A DNA stretch of 64,000 nucleotides from Galaxea fascicularis (Eukaryota; Cnidaria; Anthozoa; Scleractinia; Euphylliidae). This document shows positions 40,701 to 50,374 of this stretch, one piece after another. Position 1 is the stretch's first letter; every line of letters begins with the position of its first letter. The position numbers and the translations under genes are program-made. The notes below the pieces were generated by a model. That model worked only from the letters and a program-made list of their open reading frames with translations, had not been told where the DNA came from and searched no databases. The stretch is from contig OX419343.1 of assembly GCA_948470475.1 (NCBI GenBank), positions 3,772,983-3,836,982 on the forward strand, given 5' to 3'.

Positions 40701-43700
40701 AAACGTTGTACAATAAATCGTGTTTGTTACACTGTATTAAAAAAAAGGAACCGCAAATGTTGTGCTTTCTCATAAAGCTTAAAATGGAAAAGGGATAAGT
40801 CTGTAACACAGAACACGTTTTCTGTTACCTGTACCAGGTATAACATCCAATATGGCAGGATAGGTGCCCCAGACAGTGAAGTAGAAGACGCGGCAACGGC
40901 AGCAGACATGCATTCCAGGATTTTGACTTTTCCAAATGGTACGTTTCAGTCATACCGCTGCCGCGGGGTGGGAGCGTCATCTTGTGTCGAACACGGCTGG
41001 ACTATCCCGAAGCTAATCGTAAAATTCCGAAAATAAGCGCTGGGTTTATATTTGCTTTCCTTGAATGCACTTTTTTAGAGGATTCTTTTCGAGAAAACCT
41101 CGTGATTCGGGTGATGCATAGCTTCGTATGATTAGCATAAGGATTTTTAATTGTTTGAAATGCGAACGAGATATGAACGTGAAATCCTTGTTAAGCGGCT
41201 GAAAAAACGATGTGTTGGTTAAGTCCCGGCTTAAGTCGGCAGAGACTCCTAAAAGTAGCCGGGGATTTCAGCTGTTGTGGCATGATCAACATGCTGTTTC
41301 TACCAGAATAACTGAGGATCTAACTTTACCCCTTTAACTCCCAAGATCTGATTATCAGTTCTCCTTTCTAGCTGCTATACATTTCCCTGTAAATTAGTTG
41401 AGAGAATTTGGGGTTATATTAAGATAACTATCTCTGGCTGATAAATTTGTCTATTCTCATCACCTGTCTACTGGACAATGCGTTGATAATGTAAGGAGAA
41501 TTTACATTCTAATCACTTCTAGGAGTTAAAGGGTTAAGTATCTGGGGAAAATCCCCTCCTTCCGGCCATGAATCTATTTGTGAGTTTGTCTGAGTTTTCC
41601 TTTTGAGGAAACGAAGTACAGTCGAACCTTCACTTGCGGACGCCAACAATTCAACCACGGTCCTCGAGATTTCTCCTCTGAAACTCGTTTATTCAACAAA
41701 TAGATTCCATTTGTCAGTGCGTGTGTGTTCTGATAACGGACGGATGACGTCAAAACGAAGTAAGGACGAAAAAGCACTGACATTTGGAATCTACTTGTTT
41801 TATATATATATTTTTTCAATTTTCTTTCACTCATGAAGTCATTCGTGGGTATATAAATTCATCGCAAGCACGCCTGCACCAATCAAAACGCGAGGTTTAC
41901 ACCGTCCTTGACTCGTCGCCAATTGATGAGCTTGGAAGCTGGTGCCAAAGTTGACGAAATCCTAAGCAATTCAGGCGCAGCTGGGACATAAGCATGGCAA
42001 CCCTGTGAGTGGGAACCACCCCAGCGAGCAGCCGCCAACAGGCACCGTCACACTGAAAGAAATTCAGTGGAATACTTACCATTTAGCATACTTTCCAACC
42101 CTAACCAGTAACTGATGGGAGGAAACGGGACCAGAATCCGCAAAAATTCGGCTAAAGAACTAAGCAAATCCTGAATTTATTTGCAAAGATTCCCAACGGC
42201 TGAATGAATCGTCCCTTACAGGAGGTTTGACCATATTTGCGCCGCGTTTCCTTTTCTCAGGTTACGAAACAATCGTGGGTGAACGCGGGCTGAAGCTCAG
42301 CGGAGGTGAGAAGCAGCGTGTGGCAATAGCAAGGACGCTGTTAAAGAACCCTCCACTCGTGCTATTGGATGAGGTGAGGGCCAGTTATATGCATCTCAGC
42401 TAATCTAATCAGTAACTCGAAACGCAACGTTACGAAGGCTACATACAGAATACAGGGCCACTTTTCCAGAGTTTTTCATTGAAGCAGCTGGGCTGCTCGT
42501 CGGTCGAACTTTCGCTGGCACTGACGAGCCGCTAACCCACCGAGCCTGTTTCGTTCAGTAATATCGTTCCATGTCTACCTAGCCGTTGAGCCACTTTGGT
42601 TAGACTACTCAGTCAACAGTTTTATAACTGCTCTGTAGTGAGAACATTGAGGAGATTTCCATTGTTGATCAGATTTAACCCTTTCCATCCAATTGGTGAT
42701 CACTATCAAACTTCTCTTTACCATATCACTAGTTCTTTGATAACACAGAGCATGAGAGTACAGGATGTAATCACCAGGGATCAGTTAACGTATATACAAA
42801 TTCTCCCTACATTTAACGTACTGAATATTTGCGAAATGTTAGGAGAATACACATGTTGATATTTGGCATAAAAGTGTTAAAGCTTCAAGGGTTGAATGTA
42901 AGGAGGCAAGTACAGTAGAGACAGGCGGAGCGTGTCCTGTCGAAGAGTGTTGTGGTCTGCGTGAGAAAGTGGAAAATCGCAACTGAAGAAGCAAGAATCG
43001 CTGATGAGACGAGCTGGGTAGTATAATGTGCTGGAAGTTGAGACCTCCGAGGATACAAATGGTCAATTTACAACTTTGTGAGACGGTGAGATCATCATTT
43101 TTTCTGCGAGCGCGAGACTTTCATAGGCTTAAAGAAGCAAGTGAAACAGAGAAACGGCTTTGCAAAACATATGGCCGTGAAATCTCAATAACATTATCAG
43201 TTTCGAGACGCCTACCTTCTTCAGGCGAAGACCATTCACCAAGCATACAGCTGTACCTGTTTTCTCACAACTGACACCTCCACCACCGCTACCACACCCA
43301 GGTTTTACTATTTAGTTTTGCTCCGTTATTTAGCGCGAGTTGTTGAATGTTTTTTATTCGTTTCAGGCGACCTCTGCTCTTGATACCCAGACAGAGCGCA
43401 ACATCCAGGCTTCTTTAAACAGCATGTGCATCAACAGAACGACCATCGTGGTTGCTCACAGGTGAATGAATTACCGTTTAGAGCTGTTTTTTTAAGAGAG
43501 ACTTTCATTTGAGCATCGTAAAGCCACAACCACAGCAATTTCTCCGACCAATCACAAAAGACGTAAATAGCACAATGGGCCAATCAGGATTCGAAGCAAT
43601 TACAGGCAGCCGGCGCCAAGCGCGGGAAAATGCGCGCGTGCAAGTCAAAACTTGTTTGGGTGTTGCTCCTCATTGGTTGTCACAGTGGTGCGAGTTTTAT

Positions 43701-46536
43701 CAACCAATCACAGACCGAAGTGAAGCAAAACCAATGAAAACACGAATTACTTTCGACGCGCAACTGAAACCGCTCAAAAAAGGGATGGCTGGCCAAGCTC
43801 GAAAGAACCAGTAAAAATCACGAATGACTTAAAACAAAGAAAACAAGAGCGTATGCAAAATAATAGATCGCAGAACAAATAAAACTTCGTTAGGTTCTTA
43901 CGTGGACATAAAACGTTTTTTGATAGTGGCGGACGACAAGTAAGATTTTCAACCTTTGCTCATTGCAGTTCATTTCTATTCCTGTTATTGGTAGCGGCAA
44001 ACACTGAAAGTAGTTTCAATCCACTGGTGTTGGTCCGTTTCCAAAGCACCACTCGACAATTGTTTTTCTGGTTTGGACGCAAATGTGTTCTTTAGTTTTT
44101 CAGCTGGTTTTTCAAAGTTGGTTGTATAATCCACGCCACTCTGGTGATTTAAAAATGTCGCTCCCAGTTATTCCCAGTTCCTTATAAGTTTATGCACATA
44201 TTTGCAAATTCAAATGCATACAGGCATTCTTTTTTTCCAAGGGTAATTCCCCTCTGGAATAGTCTGCCAATTGATGGTGTCTGTGCAGAATCAGTTAGGT
44301 CTTTCCCTGCTAAGGGACCGTTCATTTTTTAAGGAATAGGGGGGGCTGGTGGGATTTGGGGGGGGCCACGCGAAAAAATATGGCTTTAAAGGGGGGGCTG
44401 CCCCCAAAAAAAAGAAGGAAAGGGGGGGGGGGGTCAGGCGAAATTCTGAGATAAAAAAAAAGTGGAATGAAGTTTTCACAAATTGATAAGAAATTCTGCT
44501 TTATTCACGAAATATGAACATCTGTTCTATGCTAGAGTGATTTCATTGCTGCAGATGAGGAAGACAGCGATGAGCGGCCAGTTACAACACGCTCAGGACG
44601 AGCCATAACCAGGAGATCGGAAATTGACTTTTCATTCTTTTGAGATGATATAAGATTTGTCAAAAAAAAAGCTTTTGATACATTTGTAAGCATTTATTTA
44701 CTTCATAGCAAGCACATATCAAAAATTGCTATCATGTTAAGTGGAATGTAACAGTTCAAAACAAATCAAGATAGAGATATTCATACGTATTAAAGTTTAA
44801 AATACCAGGTGCAACTTTTTTTGGAGGAGGGAGGGGGGGGGTCAACCCAAAAAAATTCCTTTTGAGGGGGGGTCATGTGAGAAAATAGGCAAGCTGAGGG
44901 GGGGTCATACAATTGCTACATGGCATTCCTCCAAATCCCACCAGCCCCCCCTATCCCTTAAAAAATGAACGGTCCCTAAGTTAATGCATTAAAACTCATC
45001 TAGAAACTACGTTAATTGTTTTTTTAAGTATCTTGCAATAATAATGATAATAGTTAATCTAGGTATTTTCCAAATACCTTTTGCCAACCGAGTTCGCGGT
45101 CCGTACTGTAAGTTTTCCCGTTCGCTTATGGCCCAAGCGCGAAGCGCGCGGGCCATAAATCAACGGGAAAAACGAGGATCCGTAACTTACAGCACGGACC
45201 GAGAAAAGGAGGTTAGTAAGATATTTATTATATCTCTGAGGTTTATCAGGTGCGAGGAAAAGGAAACTTTTAAATTCAGCGGGCCACACAGTGAAGTACG
45301 GCTCGCTAAATTGACCAATCACAGCGCGCGTACTAACTGAGAGATATAATAATAAGCTTTATGTTACGCTCATAGGTAGCCTTTAAATGTACTTCCGTCG
45401 GACCCGTCTGACCTTTTAGCATCCTGTATAGTGTCTCTCACTTAAAGGATTAATGAAAATGTATGTATGTATTCTTCTTGTACCTTTTGACCAGATTATC
45501 CACAATCGTCAACGCTGATCAGATTCTTGTTGTTCAGGACGGTGAAATCATTGAACGGGGAAGGTGAGAATTGTCTAACAAGTCTGAGGTTTGTAAGAAC
45601 TCGTAACCAAGTGTACCTCGCAAGTGATCAGCCTGAATTGAAGACCCCGATAGGGAGAGATCCATTTCCATCGAAAATGTCCTGTCTTAGCCGAACACCG
45701 TGGGAACAGACTCCTGGTTGAGCATTGCGTCTAGTTTTAAAAGACTAGTACACGTGTGCAACACGGATGCATGCGCAAACATAGGCAGACCCACTTGTAT
45801 ACTACCATAATGCCAACACAATGCGATCATAGGCTCTGACGGAAGATGGATAATTCTTTTTAGTCCCTTTACAATTGTGTTGGCGATTTGCACATGCTGG
45901 GAGACGAAGAACAAATATTCTTAGCGTTGCGCGCTGCTCGCTCCACCCACCCAATATCTCGCTGAGCGGCATGTTCACAGGGCCCTAGTAAGCAAACATT
46001 GGTAACGCAGGATTGAGCAAGTCGAGTTTAACTGTTCTACTAACTCGAGAAATCACTTTAAGTACACACGCGTCCGGCGTATTCCTTGAGTTTGCATTTG
46101 CGGTAAGTGAACTCGCGTTTGCGAGGCCAATTTTTTTTGGTGCATTTTTTCTCATCAAAATATCACGAACAAAATTGTACAGTTTTTTGCAGAAAGTACC
46201 ATCGGTTAGTACTTCTAAACATTTGCATGGAAAAACGACGTCATGTGTCCAACGTCGTTGGGCAGTTTGAAACCTCTGGCAATCAGTTTTCATTTGTATT
46301 TTGTTACTTATGACAATAGCTGCAGCTATTTTTCCATTTCGCGTGTGTCCTCGCGTTTAGAGCTTTAGTGACAGGTGTTTCTTTTTAATTGCCGCAGCCA
46401 CGAGGAGCTGGTCTCAGAAGGAGGTGTGTACGCAAACATGTGGATGCAGCAACAGAAGGCAGAAGAAAAAGAGAAACAAGGCGATACCACAGACAACGGA
46501 GAGGAAAACGGAGAGGAAGATGGAGTAGGGGCATAA
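28108..46536 (+). CDS. ABCB6: ABCB6-type ABC half transporter, complete, 19 exons
   Basis: Exons: 28108-28929, 30507-30592, 30768-30859, 31384-31579, 32061-32150, 33016-33137, 33684-33793, 34161-34226, 34792-34917, 35450-35526, 36417-36480, 37143-37228, 39404-39566, 40622-40695, 40838-40938, 42261-42373, 43367-43461, 45495-45563, 46398-46536 (TAA). They total 2,691 nt, or 896 residues, against 842 in human ABCB6. All phases agree. Exon 1 carries the five-helix N-terminal domain (TMD0), with Cys7, Cys26 and sequon NET at 10-12 matching the known disulfide and glycan region of ABCB6. The six-helix core includes FLQGGGTGG and [14 protein letters not shown]. ATPase motifs: Walker [10 protein letters not shown] (667-675), Q-loop VPQDTVLF, signature LSGGEKQ (771-777), Walker B LVLLDE (791-796), H-loop His827. 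The family homodimerises and moves porphyrins or metal-thiol conjugates across mitochondrial, endolysosomal or plasma membranes. The ATG at 28108 is chosen because it begins the ABCB6-like N-terminus. Confidence 0.95.
29374..29994. mobile_element. 621-bp TTAA-flanked MITE in ABCB6 intron 1
   Basis: TTAA at 29370-29373 and 29995-29998 flanks inverted ends GCGGGGACTAACTTAACTAC and GTAGTTAAGTTAGTCCCCCC, identical but for one base plus an end difference. There is no transposase frame. The insertion type fits piggyBac-like mobilisation. Confidence 0.85.
33946..34086. repeat. Short copy of the 'TTAACCCTTTAAACCCTAAGAG' repeat
   Basis: Lying in ABCB6 intron 7, it has inverted ends (TTAACCCTTTAA and a degenerate TTAAAGGG) and shares AGAGTGATCAACATC and AGGACAGGATCACACAAGAT with the family seen at 11619 and 19551, in the opposite orientation. 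Confidence 0.7.
34935..35090. repeat. Dispersed repeat shared by two ABCB6 introns, copy 1
   Basis: The blocks TTGGCCAGGAGAACACTCCC, AGTAGCTAACAA and ATACCTTTTTCATCCCTGATCACAG also occur at 39826-39960 with modest divergence. No function is evident. Confidence 0.6.
36564..36832. mobile_element. TTA-flanked MITE in ABCB6 intron 11
   Basis: TTA at 36561-36563 and 36833-36835 flanks inverted ends of about 37 bp with several mismatches. The left begins GGCTCGGTTCAAACGTCGAA; the right, on the other strand, begins CACCCAGTTCAAATGTCAAA. The middle repeats GTCTGGTAGTAAC. There are no coding frames. Confidence 0.75.
37237..38168. mobile_element. Composite: a 'TTAACTCC' MITE split by about 720 bp of foldback elements
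   Basis: The flanks 37237-37324 and 38047-38168 together reconstitute one inverted copy of the element seen whole at 39599-39806 and 41328-41537. The intervening DNA has three parts. First is a 183-bp hairpin at 37329-37511 whose arms pair almost end to end (GCAATAGAAAAC with GTTTTCTATTGC). Second is a hairpin at about 37633-37725 (GATATGAATTTTAT with ATAAAATTCATATC). Third is an element at 37727-38048 with 28-bp ends TGTTTATTATATAAACACCA. GAACA occurs at both junctions. Confidence 0.8.
38778..39150. mobile_element. Foldback MITE in ABCB6 intron 12
   Basis: Terminal inverted repeats are seen as GGAGCCCATCACTCCGGGAG against GGAACCCATCACTAGGAGCG read from the other end. Inner arms ACAGACCGATTTAG and TAAATCGGTCTGT also pair, as do TTTTGTTCTAAAG and CTTTAGAACAAAA, so nearly the whole element folds back on itself. 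Confidence 0.75.
39599..39806. mobile_element. 'TTAACTCCCAAGAT' MITE, intact copy 1
   Basis: The element, about 208 bp, carries CCTCCCAAGATTTGATTATTA at one end and CACTTCTGGGAGTTTAAGTGTTAA at the other, with CTCATCACCTGTCTG inside. The same element occurs at 41328 and, inverted and interrupted, at 37237. Confidence 0.75.
39826..39960. repeat. Dispersed repeat shared by two ABCB6 introns, copy 2
   Basis: It matches 34935-35090 through TTGGCCAGAAAAACACTCCC, GACTAGCTAACG and GGTACCTTTTTCATTCTGAT. Confidence 0.6.
41328..41537. mobile_element. 'TTAACTCCCAAGAT' MITE, intact copy 2
   Basis: Its ends are CCCCTTTAACTCCCAAGATC and CACTTCTAGGAGTTAAAGGG, in the same orientation as the copy at 39599 and closely similar throughout. 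It lies in ABCB6 intron 15. Confidence 0.8.
41615..41700. repeat. Possible DNA-transposon terminus
   Basis: TACAGTCGAACCTTCACTTGCGGACGC-like sequence resembles the ends of pogo/Tigger-type elements (TACAGT then CGAACCT). I found no matching right end, so this may be an orphan terminus. A similar motif, CGGTCAACCCTCCCTTTGCG, appears near 48747. Confidence 0.35.
42675..42880. mobile_element. Diverged relative of the 'TTAACCCTTT' MITEs
   Basis: TTAACCCTTTCCATCC opens and GCATAAAAGTGTTAA closes about 206 bp of similar length and layout to the neighbouring MITEs, with GGAGAATACACATGTTGAT recalling their GGAGAATTTACATTCTAAT. Family membership is probable, not certain. Confidence 0.55.
43507..43800. 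repeat. Dispersed repeat in ABCB6 intron 17
   Basis: A 101-codon frame here (43509-43814) is probably accidental. The DNA shares CTCATTGGTTG, ACCGAAGTGAAGCAAAACC-like and AAACCGCTC blocks, in the same order, with 46975-47195 downstream of the gene. Internal CCAATCA boxes recur. It reads as two diverged copies of one repeat. Confidence 0.45.
44313..44977. mobile_element. 665-bp inverted-repeat element with a residual coding tail
   Basis: The ends AGGGACCGTTCATTTTTTAA and TTAAAAAATGAACGGTCCCT continue into paired G-rich and C-rich arms of about 45 bp. At 44554-44643 an open stretch of 29 codons ends in TGA and reads [20 protein letters not shown] then RSEIDFSFF. It looks like the C-terminus of a protein, preceded by an acceptor-like TGCTGCAG. 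This suggests internal deletion of a larger autonomous transposon. Confidence 0.75.
45083..45352. repeat. Dispersed repeat, copy 2 of the 280-bp family
   Basis: This copy lies in the ABCB6 intron before exon 18 and is better preserved than the one at 20976. Its first 130 bp form a foldback: CGGTCCGTACTGTAAGTT pairs with AACTTACAGCACGGACCG, and TTATGGCCCAAGCGCG with CGCGCGGGCCATAAA. Confidence 0.8.
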
Positions 46537-46623
46537 ATAATTGCACGAATTGTTGGAGGGAAAATACAGTTCTCCGTCCAGACCTCGTACAACTTGTACA
46601 TAAAGCACTGAAAATTCCATGCG

Positions 46624-46643
46624 GTCACACTTCGAAGTGTGAC
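46624..46643. other. Perfect 20-bp palindrome in probable ABCB6 3' UTR
   Basis: GTCACACTTCGAAGTGTGAC reads the same on both strands and lies 87 nt after the ABCB6-type stop codon. As RNA it could form a tight hairpin with almost no loop, or act as a dimeric protein-binding site in DNA. Nothing links it to a known element. Confidence 0.6.
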
Positions 46644-46974
46644 TCAGAATGGAGTGTATTCAGTGTATTCTTGTGTTGTAAAAAAAACCTTTGTTCTTTG
46701 ACTTGCATTTTTGAACCAAGTCTCGGTTTCGTTTCCGATGGAATTTTTGTACATGCTTGGGGGCTCTGCGGATGAGGACCTCCTGAAGTCACATTTCCGT
46801 AGCGTCGTAGATACAGGTCCAGTGTTTCAGATACGCGACGGGTTTCGGGAGATCCAAGTCTACTGACCCCTTAAAAATCTTCTGTGACCCCCGGACTCTG
46901 AAAGTTGACTGGTACAGGTCGTGTTTCACTCTGTTCGAGTGTTTTTTTGCATTCTATCTTCCAAAGGAAAAAGT

Positions 46975-47195
46975 AATGTTGTTTGTATAGTCAGAGCGAT
47001 TTTCGTTTGGCCTGGAATGAAGCACCGCACCAACAGACGTAGTGGAAAAAATGCGTTTTTGTTCGTTCTTCTCATTGGTTGAGAAAGTGTTGCAAGCTTT
47101 GTAAACTAACCACTGAGGATATCGTTGACCGTAACGAAGCAAAGCTACTAAAATCGCAAATTTTCTGTCGATGCTTAACTTAAAACCGCTCTACA
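46975..47195. repeat. Dispersed repeat downstream of ABCB6
   Basis: It is a diverged relative of 43507-43800, with TCTCATTGGTTGAGAAAGTG, ACCGTAACGAAGCAAAGC and AAAACCGCTC in the same order. It probably marks the end of the ABCB6 transcript region. Confidence 0.4.
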
Positions 47196-47772
47196 CATGC
47201 AATTTTCACAGCGTAAATTAATTGGAATAAAAACTCAAGGTTATGTCTTGACCACTTCGTAACTGTCTGATTATTCTTTTCACTTCCGGTCAGTTATCTT
47301 TGTGAAAAGTCGGCAAAAAATTTCCTTATTATGTAGAATGATGAAAACTTGAAAAAAATTTGTAAGGTGTACGTATTTTAGCAGAACCAAAAAGTACATG
47401 TGAATGTATAAAGGATAAAACTCCTGCTCCGAAACTGCTTGTACATTGCAAGCAGTGGATAGTGTGAATAAAATATAAGACTGAACAGTAGGGAGTGTAG
47501 TCCTTTCGGTTGTATATACTTCCATTATGGTCTTTCTCTGGGGTTTCTTTCCTCGGCGATGAAAGAGCCAAGAATCTACTTATCAGTAATTATGTTTTGT
47601 GTGCGGAGGTAACATTAGCTTTATGAGATGGTGCATCAGAGACCTAGTTTTAATGTGAGTGATGTACATGAATTGAATCATTTATGAACTATATGAATTT
47701 CATATACATCACTCACATTTATCACTTTCACGGGAACATATGAACCAACAATTGACCTGTTCCCAACGTCAT

Positions 47773-47773
<1 letters not shown>

Positions 47774-47824
<51 letters not shown>

Positions 47825-47955
47825 AGTTCAAACAAATTTTTTTCAGGTTTCTTTACGCAACTGCATAAATTGCGTTCACAACAGCGAGGATCAGTGTTCA
47901 TTTGATTCCATTTCCGCAGTTCACATATGATTCATTTCATATACATCACTCTCTT
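47774..47955 (+). mobile_element. tRNA-derived SINE, second family, with damaged box B end
   Basis: GGCTTCATAGCTCAGTTGGTTAGAGC-type start gives a clear box A. After ACGAGTTCAAAC the tRNA-like part breaks off and runs straight into AATTTTTTTCAGG and the SINE body (CAACTGCATAAATTGCG ... CAGCGAGGATCA ... CCGCAGTTCACATATGA). The last part of the tRNA head appears deleted. The end motif TTTCATATACATCACTC occurs at 47936 and again at 47698, just before the element. Confidence 0.7.
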
Positions 47956-48161
47956 AAAGGATACTGTATGGAACGATAGAATAATAAGAGAGTACAAGGT
48001 ACGTACGCTGTCCAACCATGCGGGTGGTGTTTCACGCACATAGGCAAATAACAGTAGAATTAGCTTTGAGAAGGCCTTTACAATATTTGCCTTTGACCTT
48101 CGTTCAAGATCTAAGGTGACCATTTAAAGTCGAGTAGTAAAGATTTTTGTTTTTCAACAGT

Positions 48162-48493
48162 GCTGCCCCTAACACTAGCCTAACTATAAACTTAATCCAA
48201 AGTCTAACCCTGCCCCTAACACTAACCTAACTATAAATTTAATCCAAAGTCTAACCATAACCCTGCCCCTAACACTAACCTAACTATAAGCTTAATCGAA
48301 AGTCTAACCCTAACCCTGCCCCTAACACTAACCTAACTATAAACCTAATCCAAAGTCTATCCCTAACCCTGCCCCTAACACTAACCTAACTATAAACCTA
48401 ATTTAAAGTCTTACCCTAACCCTGCCCCTAACACTAACCTAATTATAAACCTAATCCAAACCCTAACCCTGCCCCTAGCCCTAACCCAACTAA
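48162..48493. repeat. 53-bp minisatellite, about 6.3 copies
   Basis: CTGCCCCTAACACTAACC recurs at 48163, 48210, 48263, 48316, 48369 and 48422, with a diverged start at 48469. The spacings are 47, 53, 53, 53, 53 and 47 bp. The 6-bp difference is loss of one CTAACC-type unit. The unit is rich in CCCTAA/CCTAA, so it resembles interstitial telomere-like sequence, though not a pure hexamer array. Confidence 0.9.
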
Positions 48494-49596
48494 GCCATGT
48501 CGCTTAAATTTCGGTTGGTATTGGGCCCCCGAATGGCCAGCATTGGTCTGTGTCTGGAATTCGATCTTTCATGCTTTCAGGGCTTTTAGATATGTGTGAG
48601 TGTGAACAGTGCCAGTCCACAGAACTTCAAGGAACTCTGGACCATGAAAACACAGATTCAAAAAGTGTTTAACCAGTAGACGTTGAGAAAGGATAGCAAT
48701 TACTCTAAGAAGTGAGGCAAATTAAATCTAACAAAATTGTACTACGGTCAACCCTCCCTTTGCGACTACCTCAAGTAAGCGACCATCTCCCGTACGCGAC
48801 CACAAGTCAGGCGACTGCGACCAGTGCTAGAATTTTGGAAAGAAGCCTTCACTGTTTTTGAATTTTATTCTTTTCTTATTTGTAAGTAGGTAAAAAGAGA
48901 GTTAGTTGATATTGACTAATTAAGTTAATGGAAGTACCGTGTGTAGATAGTAGTCCAATCCCAATCCAATCTTACCGACGTTTCTGTTTCGCTGTTGCGA
49001 AAGACAAAAAGACAACACGGAGGCCCTAAAAGCGACAGAAGGCTGTTTCGCGCTTGGATTACCTCGATTTCTAAAACAACCTAATTGGCGGTCGAGAACG
49101 CAAGCCACAGAGAACTCATACAAACTAAGGACCCTTTCAGAGCTCTCAAGTTGATTTGTTGCCCAAGAGCGAGATTTTTGACGGTACAGCCGTCTATTGC
49201 GACACTGAAGGCGTCACCCACTAGAGAGGTCTGGGGCATGCTCCCCAGAGAATTTCAGTTGAAAGATTGAAGTAGCTAAGACGTCTTTCCCTTTATTCTG
49301 AGCGCAAATTATTTCCAGAATGATGCTTCAGTAGGTAGTTAACTTAAGTAGCAATTTTCCTCCTCAAAATGACCTAAATAATTTCAGCGTGAGAGCGTAA
49401 GATTGCATTCGTTTACATGAGTCTCACGCTCAATGCGTGAGACTTGAAAGCTCTCCCGATCTGCCGTTTGCTCATTCAAATGGATGAGCTTCTGTGGGGA
49501 TTCCTATATTACTCACTAATATAGTTAAAAGAAATGCAATCTTACCATAAATGTTGTGTTGTCGTTCTTATAAGCGTAAAGACGAATCAAATCATA

Positions 49597-49857
49597 GCTT
49601 GAGGAGTGGTTGCGCAACCCCCCGATCCAGGGGCTCGTGTATTAAACATTCGAGCATTCCGGGTCGAATTGGAATTTAGAAGTGCTGGTTTTTGAGAAGA
49701 GGGGAAAACCGGAGTACCCGGAGAAAAACCTCTCGGAGTAGAGAAGAGAACCAACAACAAACTCAACCCACATATGACGTCGAGTCCGGGAATCGAACCC
49801 GGGCCACATTGGTGGAAGGCGAGTACTGCTCTCACCACTGCGCCATCTGTGTTCCCC
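49597..49857 (-). mobile_element. tRNA-derived SINE, third family
   Basis: On the minus strand the element opens at 49857 with GGGGAACACAGATGGCGCAG, giving box A GGCGCAGTGGTGAGAG and box B GGTTCGATTCC about 45 nt later. Past the tRNA-like head (to about 49785), the body has AGAGGTTTTTCTCCGGGTAC and ends in a G/C-rich tail near 49600. A second, incomplete copy lies at 58446-58562. Confidence 0.75.
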
Positions 49858-50200
49858 AAATTTTAGCGTTTCGAGTGCCTTTGCGTTGGACATTGGACAT
49901 TTAGTACTGCGAAACGAAAAAAAATAAACGAGATACTACAGACAACTGATGAAAGATAAAGGGAAGAGGAGGTCTGAACTTGTTTGATAAACCGTAGTAA
50001 TTTTGTTTGGGATAAACAGAACAGATTTGTTTTGTAGAGGGCACTGAATTACACTTGTATTCGCTCTTCAAAGAGCTTTCAAATCATACGTGAAATGTAA
50101 CGCAAATGACACACTTTTCTTTTGGAGCGTTCAATTTGAACGTCTCCTGACAAAGGAATCAACCATTTTTATCCGCGAGTTCAGTGGCTAGTCACTTTTT

Positions 50201-50374
50201 TGGGTGCGTTCATTTGGCATGATCCTGATCATCCAAGATCACTCGGATCAATGCGCATCAAAGGAACCGAGGAATCCACTGCGGGCAAGGATTCCACGGT
50301 TCCTTTGATGCGCCATGATCTGAGTGATCTTGAATCACTAATCCTGATCTGGGTTATCCCAAAGGAACGCACCC
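50201..50374. mobile_element. 174-bp foldback MITE
   Basis: Almost the whole element is one hairpin. GGGTGCGTTCATTTGG pairs with CCAAAGGAACGCACCC, and further in GCGCATCAAAGGAACC pairs with GGTTCCTTTGATGCGC. No coding sequence. The GGGTGCGTTC end resembles hAT-like MITEs, an uncertain assignment. Confidence 0.8.

Noticed and set aside
43509..43814. 101-codon open frame in ABCB6 intron 17
   Set aside because: Lies inside a dispersed repeat with a second copy at 46975; composition is not protein-like.
46389..46775. 128-codon open frame overlapping the last ABCB6 exon
   Set aside because: Different frame from the true exon; codes a basic low-complexity stretch produced by the acidic tail's codons.
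48162..48493. CRISPR-like or telomere array
   Set aside because: The units are directly adjacent, without unique spacers, and are not pure hexamers; it is a minisatellite in animal DNA.
49785..49857. tRNA gene on the minus strand
   Set aside because: It is the head of a SINE whose body continues to about 49597, and a deleted copy exists at 58446.
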